A DNA stretch of 64,000 nucleotides from an uncultured Victivallales bacterium (GCA_944390795.1 CALXRI010000015.1:1-64000); one strand, 5' to 3'. Shown: positions 1-9,383, numbered from the stretch's first letter. The notes: generated by a model not told the origin, from the sequence alone. Numbers and translations: made by a program.

Positions 1-1224
1 TCCGTTCCCGTGAAGTCCGGCTTGAAACCGGCGGTCAGGGCCTCCGTGAAGACGGAGTCGAAGGCTTCGGGGAAGAATGCTTCGGGGGTTCCTGAAAAAA
101 AGATGTCATTGAAGCCCGAGGGGAAGCCCGTTCCCGTGAAGCCCGAGGGGAAACCCGTTCCCGTGAAGCCCGAGGGGAAGCCCGTCGCAAAGACGGAGTC
201 GAGGCTGTCGGAAAAGAAAGAATCGAAAGTTCAAGGGAAAAAACCGGGAAAGGTTGATTATACCCCTTCCACTCTGCAGGTTCTTCCCGAACAGGAAGTC
301 CCGGAGGCATCCGAGTCTGTGGAAAGCGATTCCGAACTTGACGAGGAGAAAAAAGAGCTTCTGCCGGGCGGGAAAGTCGGCGTCGTTTCCAAAAACGACA
401 CCATGAAGGTCTATATGCAGGATATCGGTCAGATTTCCCTCGTGACGAAGGAGCAGGAGGTGGATCTCGCCGCAAAGATTCATGGCAGTGACAACATGGC
501 GCATGACGAGGCGCGCGCCACTCTGATCAAGGCGAATCTCCGTCTGGTTGTCAAAATTGCGCATGATTTCAAAGGGCTCGGGCTTCCGCTGCTGGATCTG
601 ATTTCCGAGGGGAATATCGGTCTGATGCGCGCCGTGGAGAAATTCGATCCGGCCAAAGGTGCGAAATTCAGTTCTTATGCCGCATGGTGGATCAAGCAGT
701 CGATGCGCCGTGCGCTTGCCAACCAGAGCCGCATCATCCGCATTCCGGTGCAGTCGGCGGGGAAGATCAACAAGATCAAGTCCATCCGCCTGAAACTGGC
801 GGAAAAGCTCGGTCGTGAACCCACGGATGCGGAGATTGCCAAGGATCTGGACTACAGCGAGAGAACCGTGGCCGGGCTGCGCCTGGCGGATCTGCGGACC
901 TTTTCGCTGCATGATCCGATTCAGCAGGGCGAGGACGGCGAATTTCAGGACATCATTCCGGACCGCGGCGCGATGACGCCCGACCGGATTCTGAGCGATG
1001 TTGAATCCGTCGGACGCCTGGTTGATCTGCTCGGGGAACTGGATGAACGCGAGCGTATGATCCTGAAGATGCGCTTCGGCCTTGACGGGACCCGTTCCAG
1101 GACGCTGGAAGAGGTCAGTCAGGAAATCGGAAGAACCCGGGAACGCGTCCGGCAGATTCAGAATCAGGCGCTCAGCAAACTGCGCGACCTGCTGGTGGAC
1201 GAGGCCGGTTTTGCAAATGAATGA
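1..1224 (+). CDS. RNA polymerase sigma-70 family factor (RpoD-like), 5' end outside the window
   Basis: This is a promoter-recognition subunit of RNA polymerase. The reading frame is open to base 1 and its Lys/Pro-rich head already runs at the edge, so the true start lies upstream. Counting from the GTG at base 10: a low-complexity basic head (about 1-80) with a tandem KPEGKPVPV repeat, an acidic linker (100-115), region 1.2 (130-158), region 2 (175-245, with the core-binding and -10 recognition block EGNIGLMRAVEKFDP and AAWWIKQ), region 3 (250-320), and region 4 with a C-terminal helix-turn-helix (340-395, RTRERVRQIQNQALSKLR). Region order fits a group 1/2 sigma; which one cannot be settled without the N-terminus. 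rpsU starts 42 bases downstream on the same strand, so co-transcription is likely. Confidence 0.9.
   Translation, partial: SVPVKSGLKPAVRASVKTESKASGKNASGVPEKKMSLKPEGKPVPVKPEGKPVPVKPEGKPVAKTESRLSEKKESKVQGKKPGKVDYTPSTLQVLPEQEVPEASESVESDSELDEEKKELLPGGKVGVVSKNDTMKVYMQDIGQISLVTKEQEVDLAAKIHGSDNMAHDEARATLIKANLRLVVKIAHDFKGLGLPLLDLISEGNIGLMRAVEKFDPAKGAKFSSYAAWWIKQSMRRALANQSRIIRIPVQSAGKINKIKSIRLKLAEKLGREPTDAEIAKDLDYSERTVAGLRLADLRTFSLHDPIQQGEDGEFQDIIPDRGAMTPDRILSDVESVGRLVDLLGELDERERMILKMRFGLDGTRSRTLEEVSQEIGRTRERVRQIQNQALSKLRDLLVDEAGFANE
112..192 (+). repeat. Three tandem 27-bp in-frame repeats in the sigma factor head
   Basis: Copies start at 112, 139 and 166 and encode KPEGKPVPV, KPEGKPVPV and KPEGKPVAK. 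They are nearly identical at DNA level, pointing to recent slippage or expansion. The first in-window codons (SVPVK) suggest related sequence continues upstream. Confidence 0.9.
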
Positions 1225-1266
1225 AAAAACAGTTCTGATACTTTATCACGAAAGGGGGTGAACACA

Positions 1267-1434
1267 ATGGAAGCAACCGAAATCCGCATGAAGAAAGGCG
1301 AACCGATCGACAGAGCGCTCCGCCGCCTCAAGAAGAAACTTGACAAGGAAGGCACCCTCAAGGAGCTTCGCAACAGGAGACACTTCGAAAAGCCCAGCGA
1401 AAAGAAGCGCCGGACGGCGCGCCGCCGCGGCTGA
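1267..1434 (+). CDS. rpsU: 30S ribosomal protein S21
   Basis: A 55-aa basic protein of the small ribosomal subunit. The sequence begins [20 protein letters not shown] and ends in an Arg/Lys-rich helix ([10 protein letters not shown]), the normal S21 length and pattern including the RxLKKKLxKEG core. A strong ribosome-binding site (AAAGGGGGTG, about 1250-1259) precedes the ATG. The gene sits directly after the sigma factor gene and is closed by a strong intrinsic terminator at 1456, so sigma-rpsU probably forms one unit. Confidence 0.95.
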   Translation: MEATEIRMKKGEPIDRALRRLKKKLDKEGTLKELRNRRHFEKPSEKKRRTARRRG

Positions 1435-1455
1435 AGTCCGTTTCCCGGACTTTGG

Positions 1456-1490
1456 AAAGCAGTATCCGGCAAGAGGGATACTGCTTTTTT
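1456..1490 (+). terminator. Intrinsic terminator after rpsU
   Basis: Perfect 10-bp stem AGCAGTATCC (1458-1467) / GGATACTGCT (1476-1485) with an 8-base loop and a run of T. It ends the sigma-rpsU unit and rules out a start for the next gene at 1452. Confidence 0.92.
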
Positions 1491-1553
1491 CATTTTCCAC
1501 AGCATGGACGGGACATCGTCCGGCAGGAACGAATGATTTCAGAAGGAAATTTG

Positions 1554-2708
1554 ATGATGAGAAACGATTTTCTCCCGTTTTCCAAGCCATCCATTACGGA
1601 AGAGGACATAGCCGCGGTTGCGGATGTCCTTCGCTCCGGCTGGATCACCACCGGCCCCCGGGCGGCACAGTTCGAGGAGGCGTTCAAGCGTTACACTTCC
1701 TGCGGCGAGGCGGTCGCCATGACCTCGGAAACCTCTGTCATGCATGTCCTGCTGCGCGCGCTTGGAATCGGTCCGGGCGATGAAGTCATCACACCTTCGA
1801 TGACATGGGTGTCGCTGCCGAACACGGTTCTGCTTTTCGGCGCGAAGGTGGTGTTCGTCGATGTGGACCGCGATACGCTGATGGTCACTCCGGAGGCGCT
1901 TGAGGAGAAAATCACGCCGCGGACAAAACTGATCGTTCCCGTTCACTTCGCCGGTGCCGCCCTGAACATGGGACCGCTCCGCGCCGTTGCGGAGAAGCAC
2001 GGCATTCCTCTGGTGGAGGACGCCGCCCACGCGCTCGGAACCGAATGGAACGGCGAGCGCATCGGCTCAAAAGGCACCTGCATGTTCTCCTTCCATCCGA
2101 TCAAGAACATCACAACCGGCGAAGGAGGAATGTTCACGACGTTTGATCCGGAACTTGCCGCACGTGTCCGCAGTTTGAAATTCCATGGTCTCGGCGTGGA
2201 CGCCTATGACCGCCAGACGCACGGACGCGCCCCCCAGGCGCAGGTTGTGGAGCCCGGATTCAAGTTCAATATGCCGGACATGCAGGCGGTGCTCGGGCTG
2301 CGCCAGCTTGCCCGTGTCGAGGAACTCAATTCGAAACGCGAAGCGCTGGCGCTCCGCTACCGTGAAAAGTTCAGCGGAATCGGGGAAATCATGCCGCTCC
2401 GCGATCCGGATTATAAGTTCAAGCATTCCTGGCATCTTTTCGTTGTCCGCGTGACCGAAAAGGCAAGGGTGACGCGCGACGAATTCATGGCGGAACTCAA
2501 AAGACGCAATATCGGGACGGGACTTCATTTCCGCTGCACACACCTGCAGAAATACTACCGCGAGGCGCTCGGGTATCGGGAAGGCATGTATCCGAACACG
2601 GAATGGAACTCCGACAGGATCTGTTCGCTTCCGCTGTTCCCGGACATGACGGAACGCGACCAGGATGATGTCGTCGATGCCGTCAAGGTGGTTCTTGCCC
2701 GCCGCTGA
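1554..2708 (+). CDS. arnB: ArnB-like UDP-4-amino-4-deoxy-L-arabinose aminotransferase (DegT/DnrJ/EryC1 family)
   Basis: A PLP enzyme expected to transaminate a UDP-4-keto-pentose to the 4-amino sugar used to modify lipid A. Similarity to enterobacterial ArnB, recalled from memory, is strong along the full 384 aa: SGWITTGP near the N-terminus, VDVDRDTLMVTPEA, EDAAHALGT, FSFHPIKNIT with the PLP lysine at about residue 184, KFHGLGVDAYDRQT, and the tail NTEWNSDRICSLPLFPDMT. The ATG at 1554 is chosen because AGAAGGAAA lies just upstream; the more 5' in-frame start falls before the rpsU terminator. No arnA, arnC or arnT neighbours are adjacent, so the actual sugar could be another 4-keto nucleotide sugar. 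Confidence 0.85.
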   Translation: MMRNDFLPFSKPSITEEDIAAVADVLRSGWITTGPRAAQFEEAFKRYTSCGEAVAMTSETSVMHVLLRALGIGPGDEVITPSMTWVSLPNTVLLFGAKVVFVDVDRDTLMVTPEALEEKITPRTKLIVPVHFAGAALNMGPLRAVAEKHGIPLVEDAAHALGTEWNGERIGSKGTCMFSFHPIKNITTGEGGMFTTFDPELAARVRSLKFHGLGVDAYDRQTHGRAPQAQVVEPGFKFNMPDMQAVLGLRQLARVEELNSKREALALRYREKFSGIGEIMPLRDPDYKFKHSWHLFVVRVTEKARVTRDEFMAELKRRNIGTGLHFRCTHLQKYYREALGYREGMYPNTEWNSDRICSLPLFPDMTERDQDDVVDAVKVVLARR

Positions 2709-2808
2709 TCCGTTCCGCGGAGAAGGCTGCCTGTGCCGGAGCCGTTCATTTCCGCGGAAACGGCAGTGGGGAAGCTCCGGCAGCGGAATCATGACACCCT
2801 GCGATGTT

Positions 2809-5800
2809 TCAGCGCCGTCCCTCCGCGGAGCTGAGTTCAAGCTCCAGGCATGTGCCCGCGCTGTGCAGATCCAGGACGCGCACTTCGCGCCTTCCATTCT
2901 TCCAGTGAATGACCAGATTCCGCACGCCGGTGCCGTGGAAACGGAGTTTCGCATGGTCCGGGCCGGCGGAAAGGATTTCGATATGAATGTCGGGATCCGG
3001 CTCCAGCGCGGCAAACGGCAGAAGCGTCAGGATCAGCGGAATCCTTTCGCGCACCAGTGTCTTCAGGGCATAATCCGGCGTGTGGACGCGGACTGTTTTC
3101 TCATTGGGTCCGGTCCAGTCCGTGTTCAGAAGCATCAGACGTGAACAGGCGTTTTCCTCCTCCCAGCGGGTCCAGAACACCTCGCGTGATGGATCTTCCA
3201 CATGAATTGCGCCGCGTTTTTCGGCTGCGAGCTTGGCAATCCACGCCGCGGAAAAGTTCTGCAGACGCTCGTGTCCGGGATAGGCCCATGCCGTGAGCAG
3301 ATAGACACATCCCCTGCCGACATTGTATCGGACCATCATCGGTTTTCCTGTGGAAGCATCCCAGGCGACGATTTCCGCTCCCGAAAGTTCCGCCTCGGCG
3401 AGACGGCAGGGCCCGTCCTCGTCCGCGGAGCGGCTCGGCAGCGCGGAAAGTTCGGGCTCGGGGAAGGATTCGCGTCCTGCGGCGTTCCATTGTCCGCTGT
3501 ATTCCTCTCCCGGACCGGTGATTCTCACCCCGCAGAGTTCGGTGAAATCTCCGCCGTTCCAGAGTGCGAGATCCTGCCAGGAGCGCAGAAAATCACGTCT
3601 GACATGCGTGCTGAACTGCGGCAGGCCGGTCAGGAGCGTCCCGCCGTTTCTGACATAATCGAGCAGTTTTGCATAATCTTCGGGGATCATTGTGTTCCAG
3701 CCGAGATTGAGCAGCAGGGCATACTGATGGAAATAAGAACTTTCCGCCTCGACAGGCACTTCGTCGAAGTCGCCGTACGGTGTGCCGGAGAAAAAGAAGC
3801 GCCTCCGGTCGTAACGCTGGCGCAGGGGATGCGTGCTTGCCCCGGGCATCAGGACATCAAGGAGCTGGCGGCATTTTTCCGGCTGGCCGTGTCCCCATGC
3901 CGGATCGGGATTTCCGAACAGGCCCCAGACGGAGTATTCCGGGGTTTGCTCCACATCACAGATGAATCCGTTGAAAGGCGCCGCATAACGTCCTTCCAGA
4001 AACGCGATGGCGCGCTTGTTCTTTCCTCTGCGCGGATGGGTTTTGACAAAGCGGAAGAAGCTGCGTGTCATATCCCGTTTCCCCTTGGTCAGCGCGTCGT
4101 CCCAGCTCTGACGCTCCTCCTTGAAAAGCTGAAAGAGGGAATCTTCCTCGTAGATCATGGAAGCGCCCATCATCCATGGCTGGAAGAGCGAAAGGAAATA
4201 CATCCCGAGATGGGTCTTGAAATAGGGCTGAACGGCGTGCTGGATGGCGATGTGAACGCCCCATTCGCCGGAACCCAGCGCCTCGGCGGCGGGACGTGCC
4301 TGCGAACAGAGGTGCTGGGTATGCGGCACCATCGTTTCCGTCCGGATGAAATCGACGCCCGCAAGATAGCAGTAGCGGTGTCCGCCGGACGCGTCGCCGA
4401 ACGCCGCGCGCGGTGCGGCGCGATGGGCGCGGTCGATCTCGATTTTCAGGTAGTTGAGATAGTGATCCATCGCCTCCTTCATGTCGGAGGAACTCCAGGG
4501 TTCCTTCGGGTCGAACGCGTAGACAGCTCCCGGCCATTCGTGGCGGCCGACGCTGTGGAGCGCTTCTCCGGCGGCCGCCACGAGTGCGCCGTCATCAAAA
4601 TCGGTGGCGGCCTCGACGGAGATGCCGTGTTTCCGGCAGAAAGCACCCCAGCGGGAGAGAAGTTCCGGATCCACGGGTAGCGTTTCCGCGGTTTCCGGGC
4701 TCTTCCGCAGGAAGGAGCGGAACACGACGAGATTGCCGAGCCGGGTCCGCCAGGTATAGTCGAGAAGCCAGTCCATGAAACCGCTGCTGTCGTGCGGAAC
4801 CACGGTCATATCGTAACCGACTGTGACCGGAGGCGTCTCTTCCGCGAGCGCGTAGACCGCCGGAATCACGCCCGAGGAATGTTCCGCTTCAACAGGGACA
4901 TTTACACCGGGAGCGGCGAGCGTGAAGGCGAAATCGTTCCAGCCGGGCTGAAGACTGAGCTCCGTCGAACCGCCGGGCCAGCGGATCGTGACATTGTCCG
5001 GGCAGGCTGCGAAAATCCTTCCGGTCAGCGGTTCGTTGACAAGCGCCCACGCGGGGAGCGAGAACTCCAGATGGTTGTGCATGCTCTGCTGGAGCGTGAT
5101 ACGGCTGAAAAGGAGGAAAAAGCGTTTGCTGCCGTTCCGGATGCCGATGCGGTGTCTGCCGGGGGATGCCTGGAAACGGATCCAGACATCCTCAAGCATC
5201 TGCATGAATGTGTCATGTTCGCGGAAGTAATGGGTGAAATGCGCGGTCTCGGTTCCGTCAAGCAGGAGTGTCATCGGGAAGGTATCGTGTGTCTGTTTCT
5301 CCCTGCCTGGCGTGTATTCGGGCGCGGCCATGGCGACGAGGTGCAGAATGTTCTCGGCAAAGTCGCTTTTCCATTTCGGAATCTCCGCCTCCACCTCCAG
5401 CGTTTCACCGGGGGCCAGCCATGCCGTGCGCATCCGCGCCCAGTCGTGAACCGGGAGCGGAAGATCGTCCGCCTCCCAGACCTGCTGGTCTGCCTTCGGT
5501 GCGGGGCGGAACCAGAGATATCCGGTGCGGGTTGCGGCTGCATGGCAGCCGAGATATTTCGGGCCGACGGGAAAGACGATCCTGCCTTTTTCCAGGATCT
5601 CCTTCGCGGAAAAGGAAAAGTCGCCCGAGAGGGTATGCAGATGAAACGTTGTGCCGTCGCCGACTTCCGCGACGAAGCGGATGCCGGAAAGACCTCTGCG
5701 GGTTCGGCTCTTCCACTCCGGAGCGGGAAGGCGCGTTTCATGCGCACAGTGTCCGGGACCGTACCAGATGACAGGATAATCAAGCTGATATGTTTCCTCA

Positions 5801-5910
5801 ACCGTGCCGTTGCGGCATTCCAGAAAACCGTCCCACAGATACACGGGATGGTAATGGCGGCGTGAATACAGATACTGGTAGCCCCAGTCAATACGGAAAT
5901 CAAGTCTCAT
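2809..5910 (-). CDS. Large putative glycan-active protein with a glutamine-amidotransferase-like fold segment
   Basis: A 1033-aa protein I cannot assign to a named family. Seen: no signal peptide; an N-terminal beta-rich half (about 1-370); a central region (about 390-650) with Trp/Tyr-rich barrel-like blocks such as YAFDPKEPW, SGEWGVHIAIQHAV and GASMIYEEDSLF; and a C-terminal segment with LLDYVRNGGTLLTGLPQFS and GRGCVYLLTAWAYPGH, which resembles the amidotransferase-like trimerisation domain of GH42 enzymes. A cytoplasmic glycoside hydrolase-like role is an inference. The ATG at 5910 is used because GGAGAGG precedes it by five bases. It is the last gene of a three-gene minus-strand operon, 61 bases after the GT-C gene. 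Confidence 0.7.
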   Translation of the reverse strand: MRLDFRIDWGYQYLYSRRHYHPVYLWDGFLECRNGTVEETYQLDYPVIWYGPGHCAHETRLPAPEWKSRTRRGLSGIRFVAEVGDGTTFHLHTLSGDFSFSAKEILEKGRIVFPVGPKYLGCHAAATRTGYLWFRPAPKADQQVWEADDLPLPVHDWARMRTAWLAPGETLEVEAEIPKWKSDFAENILHLVAMAAPEYTPGREKQTHDTFPMTLLLDGTETAHFTHYFREHDTFMQMLEDVWIRFQASPGRHRIGIRNGSKRFFLLFSRITLQQSMHNHLEFSLPAWALVNEPLTGRIFAACPDNVTIRWPGGSTELSLQPGWNDFAFTLAAPGVNVPVEAEHSSGVIPAVYALAEETPPVTVGYDMTVVPHDSSGFMDWLLDYTWRTRLGNLVVFRSFLRKSPETAETLPVDPELLSRWGAFCRKHGISVEAATDFDDGALVAAAGEALHSVGRHEWPGAVYAFDPKEPWSSSDMKEAMDHYLNYLKIEIDRAHRAAPRAAFGDASGGHRYCYLAGVDFIRTETMVPHTQHLCSQARPAAEALGSGEWGVHIAIQHAVQPYFKTHLGMYFLSLFQPWMMGASMIYEEDSLFQLFKEERQSWDDALTKGKRDMTRSFFRFVKTHPRRGKNKRAIAFLEGRYAAPFNGFICDVEQTPEYSVWGLFGNPDPAWGHGQPEKCRQLLDVLMPGASTHPLRQRYDRRRFFFSGTPYGDFDEVPVEAESSYFHQYALLLNLGWNTMIPEDYAKLLDYVRNGGTLLTGLPQFSTHVRRDFLRSWQDLALWNGGDFTELCGVRITGPGEEYSGQWNAAGRESFPEPELSALPSRSADEDGPCRLAEAELSGAEIVAWDASTGKPMMVRYNVGRGCVYLLTAWAYPGHERLQNFSAAWIAKLAAEKRGAIHVEDPSREVFWTRWEEENACSRLMLLNTDWTGPNEKTVRVHTPDYALKTLVRERIPLILTLLPFAALEPDPDIHIEILSAGPDHAKLRFHGTGVRNLVIHWKNGRREVRVLDLHSAGTCLELELSSAEGRR

Positions 5911-5971
5911 AAACACCTCTCCTGTCTGCTGTCATGTTCAAATCTGCTGATTCCGGCAGTTTCCCGGCGCC

Positions 5972-7435
5972 TCATCTGCTGACCTTGTCAAGCCGCTGAT
6001 AGGGTCCGGTCCATACCGGAACGGCGCTTGTGAAGCCGAATCGGCGCATTGCCCGTTTCAGGTCTTCCCCGCCCGCCGTGACCAGATAGACGGTTCCTCC
6101 ACGGGGGAGGTCCAGATCCGCGACCGGCGGTCTCTTCGGAAGATCCGCAATAAACGTGTCTTCCGGCAGCTCCGTGCAGGATGCGGAAAACAGGATGGAC
6201 GGATAATCCGCGTCAAACGTGATGAAAACCAGCGGGCGTTCCCCCGTCCGGGCCTTATCCTGAATCAGAGAGACTATTTTCTGCGGATCGAATCCGTTTC
6301 TGGCATAATAGGGCATTGTCAGGTCGTCGCGCCGTCCGCTTTGGAACAGAAAATCGCTTGCAAAGTCCCCCGCGTTCGCCAGAAGCGCAGTGCAGAGAAG
6401 CTGCAGAACGAGAGGCAGGGCGCACAGCATCCTGTTCCGCTTCAGAATTTGCGCTTTCAGATATCCGCGGAGCGCATAGCCGGCCAGAAGAAGCCAGACG
6501 GGAAACAGCGGAAAAAAGACGCGCGGAAACACCGGTGCGCGGAATACGAAAAACGCCGGAAGCGGAAGAAGGAGGATGAGAATCCCCGCGGCGCATGCCG
6601 TCCGCAGCCGGGGAATACGTTTCCACAGACGGGCTGTGCCTATGACGCAGAACGGCAGGATTCCAACAAGCGTCAGCGCGAAGGAGAGATAAAGATTTGC
6701 CATTGCGCTTTCCGGCGAAAACCAGCCCTCTCCAAGTCTCATGCACCGGAAAAATTTCTCATGGATGGGTGCGTAGAAGAGAACCAGTGCCGCGACGGGG
6801 GCGGTGAAGAAAAAAAGAATCGATTTGTATCGTCTGCGGCGCATCAGCGCGGGCATGTAGAAGAGCGCCGCGCCGTAGAGTGCGGCTAGATTGCTCGGCG
6901 TTGTGCCGACGGAAAGAAAACAGACAAGGAAATAGAGAAGATGGCTCCATCCGTTTGGACGCTTCAGAAGTTTTTCTCCAAGCGCCAGAAGCAGAACCGT
7001 GAACAGGAATCCGAGCATGTAGCCGCGGATTCCGGTCATGAAAACGCCGCATGCGGAACTTGCCGCGAATGCGAGAGCCGTCAGTCCGCCCGCATACATC
7101 CCGCAGGAGCGCACCATGCGTTTTGTCAGAAGGAATACGGCGGACGCGCCGGCGAGAACGGAGAGTCCGCGGAACAGAAAGAACGGCGTATTGTCCGAAA
7201 AAAGCGCGAGAAAACCGATCCAGATTTTTTCCAGCATCGAAAAGACAATGTGGTTGTTCGGAATTTCATAGAGAAAATAGATGCGGGAAAGCGGCGGATA
7301 CAATACGAAGTTGTCCAGCGTGATGACTTCGTCGAACCAGAACGCGCGGAAGAGATGCGCAAAGGCGGAAAGCAGGCAGAGCAGCAGCGCGAAATACGCA
7401 ATGCGTTTTCTCCGGAGCGTCTGCCCGCCGTTCAT
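5972..7435 (-). CDS. Polytopic membrane glycosyltransferase-like protein (GT-C fold, PMT/ArnT-like)
   Basis: A 487-aa protein with about 11-12 hydrophobic segments starting at residue 11. The first periplasmic loop carries FWFDEVITLDN, the acidic motif expected of GT-C enzymes that use polyprenyl-phosphate sugars (PMT, ArnT families). The C-terminal 130 residues are a soluble domain. A role in transferring a sugar to lipid or protein on the outer face of the inner membrane is inferred. It starts 2 bases after the solute-binding protein gene, so the two are surely co-transcribed. The nearby ArnB and GT2 genes would fit a lipid or envelope glycosylation pathway, but they lie on the other strand. 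Confidence 0.75.
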   Translation of the reverse strand: MNGGQTLRRKRIAYFALLLCLLSAFAHLFRAFWFDEVITLDNFVLYPPLSRIYFLYEIPNNHIVFSMLEKIWIGFLALFSDNTPFFLFRGLSVLAGASAVFLLTKRMVRSCGMYAGGLTALAFAASSACGVFMTGIRGYMLGFLFTVLLLALGEKLLKRPNGWSHLLYFLVCFLSVGTTPSNLAALYGAALFYMPALMRRRRYKSILFFFTAPVAALVLFYAPIHEKFFRCMRLGEGWFSPESAMANLYLSFALTLVGILPFCVIGTARLWKRIPRLRTACAAGILILLLPLPAFFVFRAPVFPRVFFPLFPVWLLLAGYALRGYLKAQILKRNRMLCALPLVLQLLCTALLANAGDFASDFLFQSGRRDDLTMPYYARNGFDPQKIVSLIQDKARTGERPLVFITFDADYPSILFSASCTELPEDTFIADLPKRPPVADLDLPRGGTVYLVTAGGEDLKRAMRRFGFTSAVPVWTGPYQRLDKVSR

Positions 7436-7437
7436 GC

Positions 7438-9297
7438 TCAGTACCCCGGAACGCGCATCTGCTGATCGCGTTTCACCCAGAGGATATTGGTCTTGAGCCC
7501 GTCATGAAACACTCTGCGGTTGTTGTAGCGCTTGTTGACCGCGACCAGACTGTGCGGCGCGAAGAGAAAGAGATAAGGCTCCTCCTCATGAATCAGCCGG
7601 TGGAATTCATGATAGAGTCTGTTGCGTTCGGCGCTGTCGAAGCAGACGCGGATCTTTTCGATCAGCTCATCCGCCTTCGGATTGGCGAAGGCAATGTGAT
7701 TGCTCGAAGCGTTCACGTCTGCAAGCGAGGAGTGCCACAGCTGATAGGGATCGGGTTTCAGCGTGCCGGTCCATGCGAGCGAGCACGCGTCGAACTGCTT
7801 TTTCTCCAGACGCTGGACCAGAACGGACCATTCGATTCCCAGAAGCTCCATCTGGACACCGGCCTTCGCCATGTCCTCCTTGATGATCGGAAGCATTTTC
7901 TGATAGGTCACGGAGACGTTCGGATAGATCAGCGTGAAACGGAAGGGTTTTCCGTCCCTGTCCAGAATGCCGTCGCCGTCGGTATCTTTCCATCCCGCTT
8001 CGGCAAGAAGCTTTTTTGCCGAAGCGATGTCGAACGCATATGGCTTGACGCTCTGATCGTAGGCCGCGCTGGTCTTCGGGAAGGGACCGGAGACCATTTC
8101 AGCGAGATTGAAAAACACATCCTTCAGAATTTTCTCCCGGTTGACCAGATGGCTTAATGCCTGGCGCACCTTCCTGTCGCGGAAGATCGGATTGTTCTGG
8201 TTGAGGCCGATGTAGGAATACATGCCGGTCGGATATTCGATTTTTTCCAGAAAGCCGTCCGGTTTGAATGCGGCGGAGTTTGTGCGGTTGATCCACTGGT
8301 CGGGAGAGAGCGCGTCCAGATCAAGCTCTCCGGAGAGCAGCGCCTGGAGCCGGGTGTTCGGATGCTGAATGATGTCGAACGAGATCGTTTCGATCGGGGG
8401 CCGGATACCGAGGCGCGCGCCGTAATAGTTGTCGAATCTGCGGAGAACGATTCTCCTGCCCTTTTCCCATTTGTCGAAGCGGTAGGGGCCGCAGCCGACG
8501 ATCATGCGGTTGCGTTCATGGTCGTCGTTGAACCGTTTGCCGTCGAACGGGCCGTCGTAGGCGTGGTAGAGGTGCCGCGGAAGCGGAATCAGTCCCAGGG
8601 AAATGTCCTCGGCGAGAAAGTAGGGCTTGCTCCAGATCACTTCGAACTCATGGTCATTGAGAACGTCAATCCGGTCGATGTCCTTGAGGTATCCGCGAAG
8701 CGGGGCGCAGTCCACCGTTTCGTTTTTCACGACGTCCAGATAGAATTTGAAGTCGTGCGCGGTGACTTCGCGGTTTTTCCACTCTTTTCCAGTGACCGGG
8801 TCCGTGAAATCGTGCCAGAGAACGCCTTTGCGCAGCCTGACGCGGTATTTCCGCCTGTCCGGTGAGACCGTCCAGGATTCCGCCAGCATCGGCTTGAGTT
8901 CGCCGGAGCCGTCGTCGGCATAGTCGCGTTCCGCGAGGGAGTCCATGGTCTTCGCCCAGATTTCGGAAACGTACGCGTCGTTGGTGATAAGCATGTTCAT
9001 GTTGCCGACGTCCGCTCCGAACGCGGTGATGAGGCGTCCGCCGCTCTCCGCATCCGGGTCGTAATAACGGCGGTTTGCGACCTCCGCGGCATTATGGTTT
9101 TCCGCGGCGGACGGCGTTGTCTGAGCGGGAGCGATGCGCAGATTGGCGATGCGCGATTCCAGATTCTTCACGGTGCGGCTCATTTCCTCCATGGAGAAGC
9201 GCAGCTGGTCGAGCGCCTTGACGACGACAAAGCCGGCCAGCAGCATGACAAGGAAAATCCCCGTTGCAAGCACATTGAGGTATGTATTTTTATTCAT
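7438..9297 (-). CDS. Membrane-anchored family 5 (oligopeptide-type) solute-binding protein
   Basis: A 619-aa protein. Residues about 8-31 form one transmembrane anchor without a cleavage site or lipobox; residues about 32-53 look like a short coiled coil; the rest is a full SBP_bac_5 domain with the usual markers (LAESWTVSPDRRKYRVRLRKGV, VGCGPYRF, FRDRKVRQALSHLVNREKI, GWKDTDGDGILDRDG). Known members bind peptides, nickel or oligosaccharides for ABC transporters. No permease or ATPase gene is adjacent, so the ligand is unknown. The ATG at 9297 is preferred over the in-frame start at 9372, which would add a hydrophilic stretch before the membrane segment. First gene of the three-gene operon. 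Confidence 0.85.
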   Translation of the reverse strand: MNKNTYLNVLATGIFLVMLLAGFVVVKALDQLRFSMEEMSRTVKNLESRIANLRIAPAQTTPSAAENHNAAEVANRRYYDPDAESGGRLITAFGADVGNMNMLITNDAYVSEIWAKTMDSLAERDYADDGSGELKPMLAESWTVSPDRRKYRVRLRKGVLWHDFTDPVTGKEWKNREVTAHDFKFYLDVVKNETVDCAPLRGYLKDIDRIDVLNDHEFEVIWSKPYFLAEDISLGLIPLPRHLYHAYDGPFDGKRFNDDHERNRMIVGCGPYRFDKWEKGRRIVLRRFDNYYGARLGIRPPIETISFDIIQHPNTRLQALLSGELDLDALSPDQWINRTNSAAFKPDGFLEKIEYPTGMYSYIGLNQNNPIFRDRKVRQALSHLVNREKILKDVFFNLAEMVSGPFPKTSAAYDQSVKPYAFDIASAKKLLAEAGWKDTDGDGILDRDGKPFRFTLIYPNVSVTYQKMLPIIKEDMAKAGVQMELLGIEWSVLVQRLEKKQFDACSLAWTGTLKPDPYQLWHSSLADVNASSNHIAFANPKADELIEKIRVCFDSAERNRLYHEFHRLIHEEEPYLFLFAPHSLVAVNKRYNNRRVFHDGLKTNILWVKRDQQMRVPGY

Positions 9298-9383
9298 CGT
9301 TCTTCTTCCGTCATTTTCCATTCCGCGCCGGAACTGTCTTTCCAGACGTGGCGCAATTTTGCCGAATTCCATTACATTATTAC

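Noticed and set aside
1452-1553. Upstream in-frame start for the ArnB-like gene
   Set aside because: It overlaps the rpsU terminator stem and lacks a ribosome-binding site; family alignment starts near 1554.
3202-4680. Long plus-strand open frame (492 codons)
   Set aside because: It is the mirror of the 1033-aa minus-strand gene, has no ribosome-binding site and no recognisable domain; the high G+C makes antisense frames stay open.
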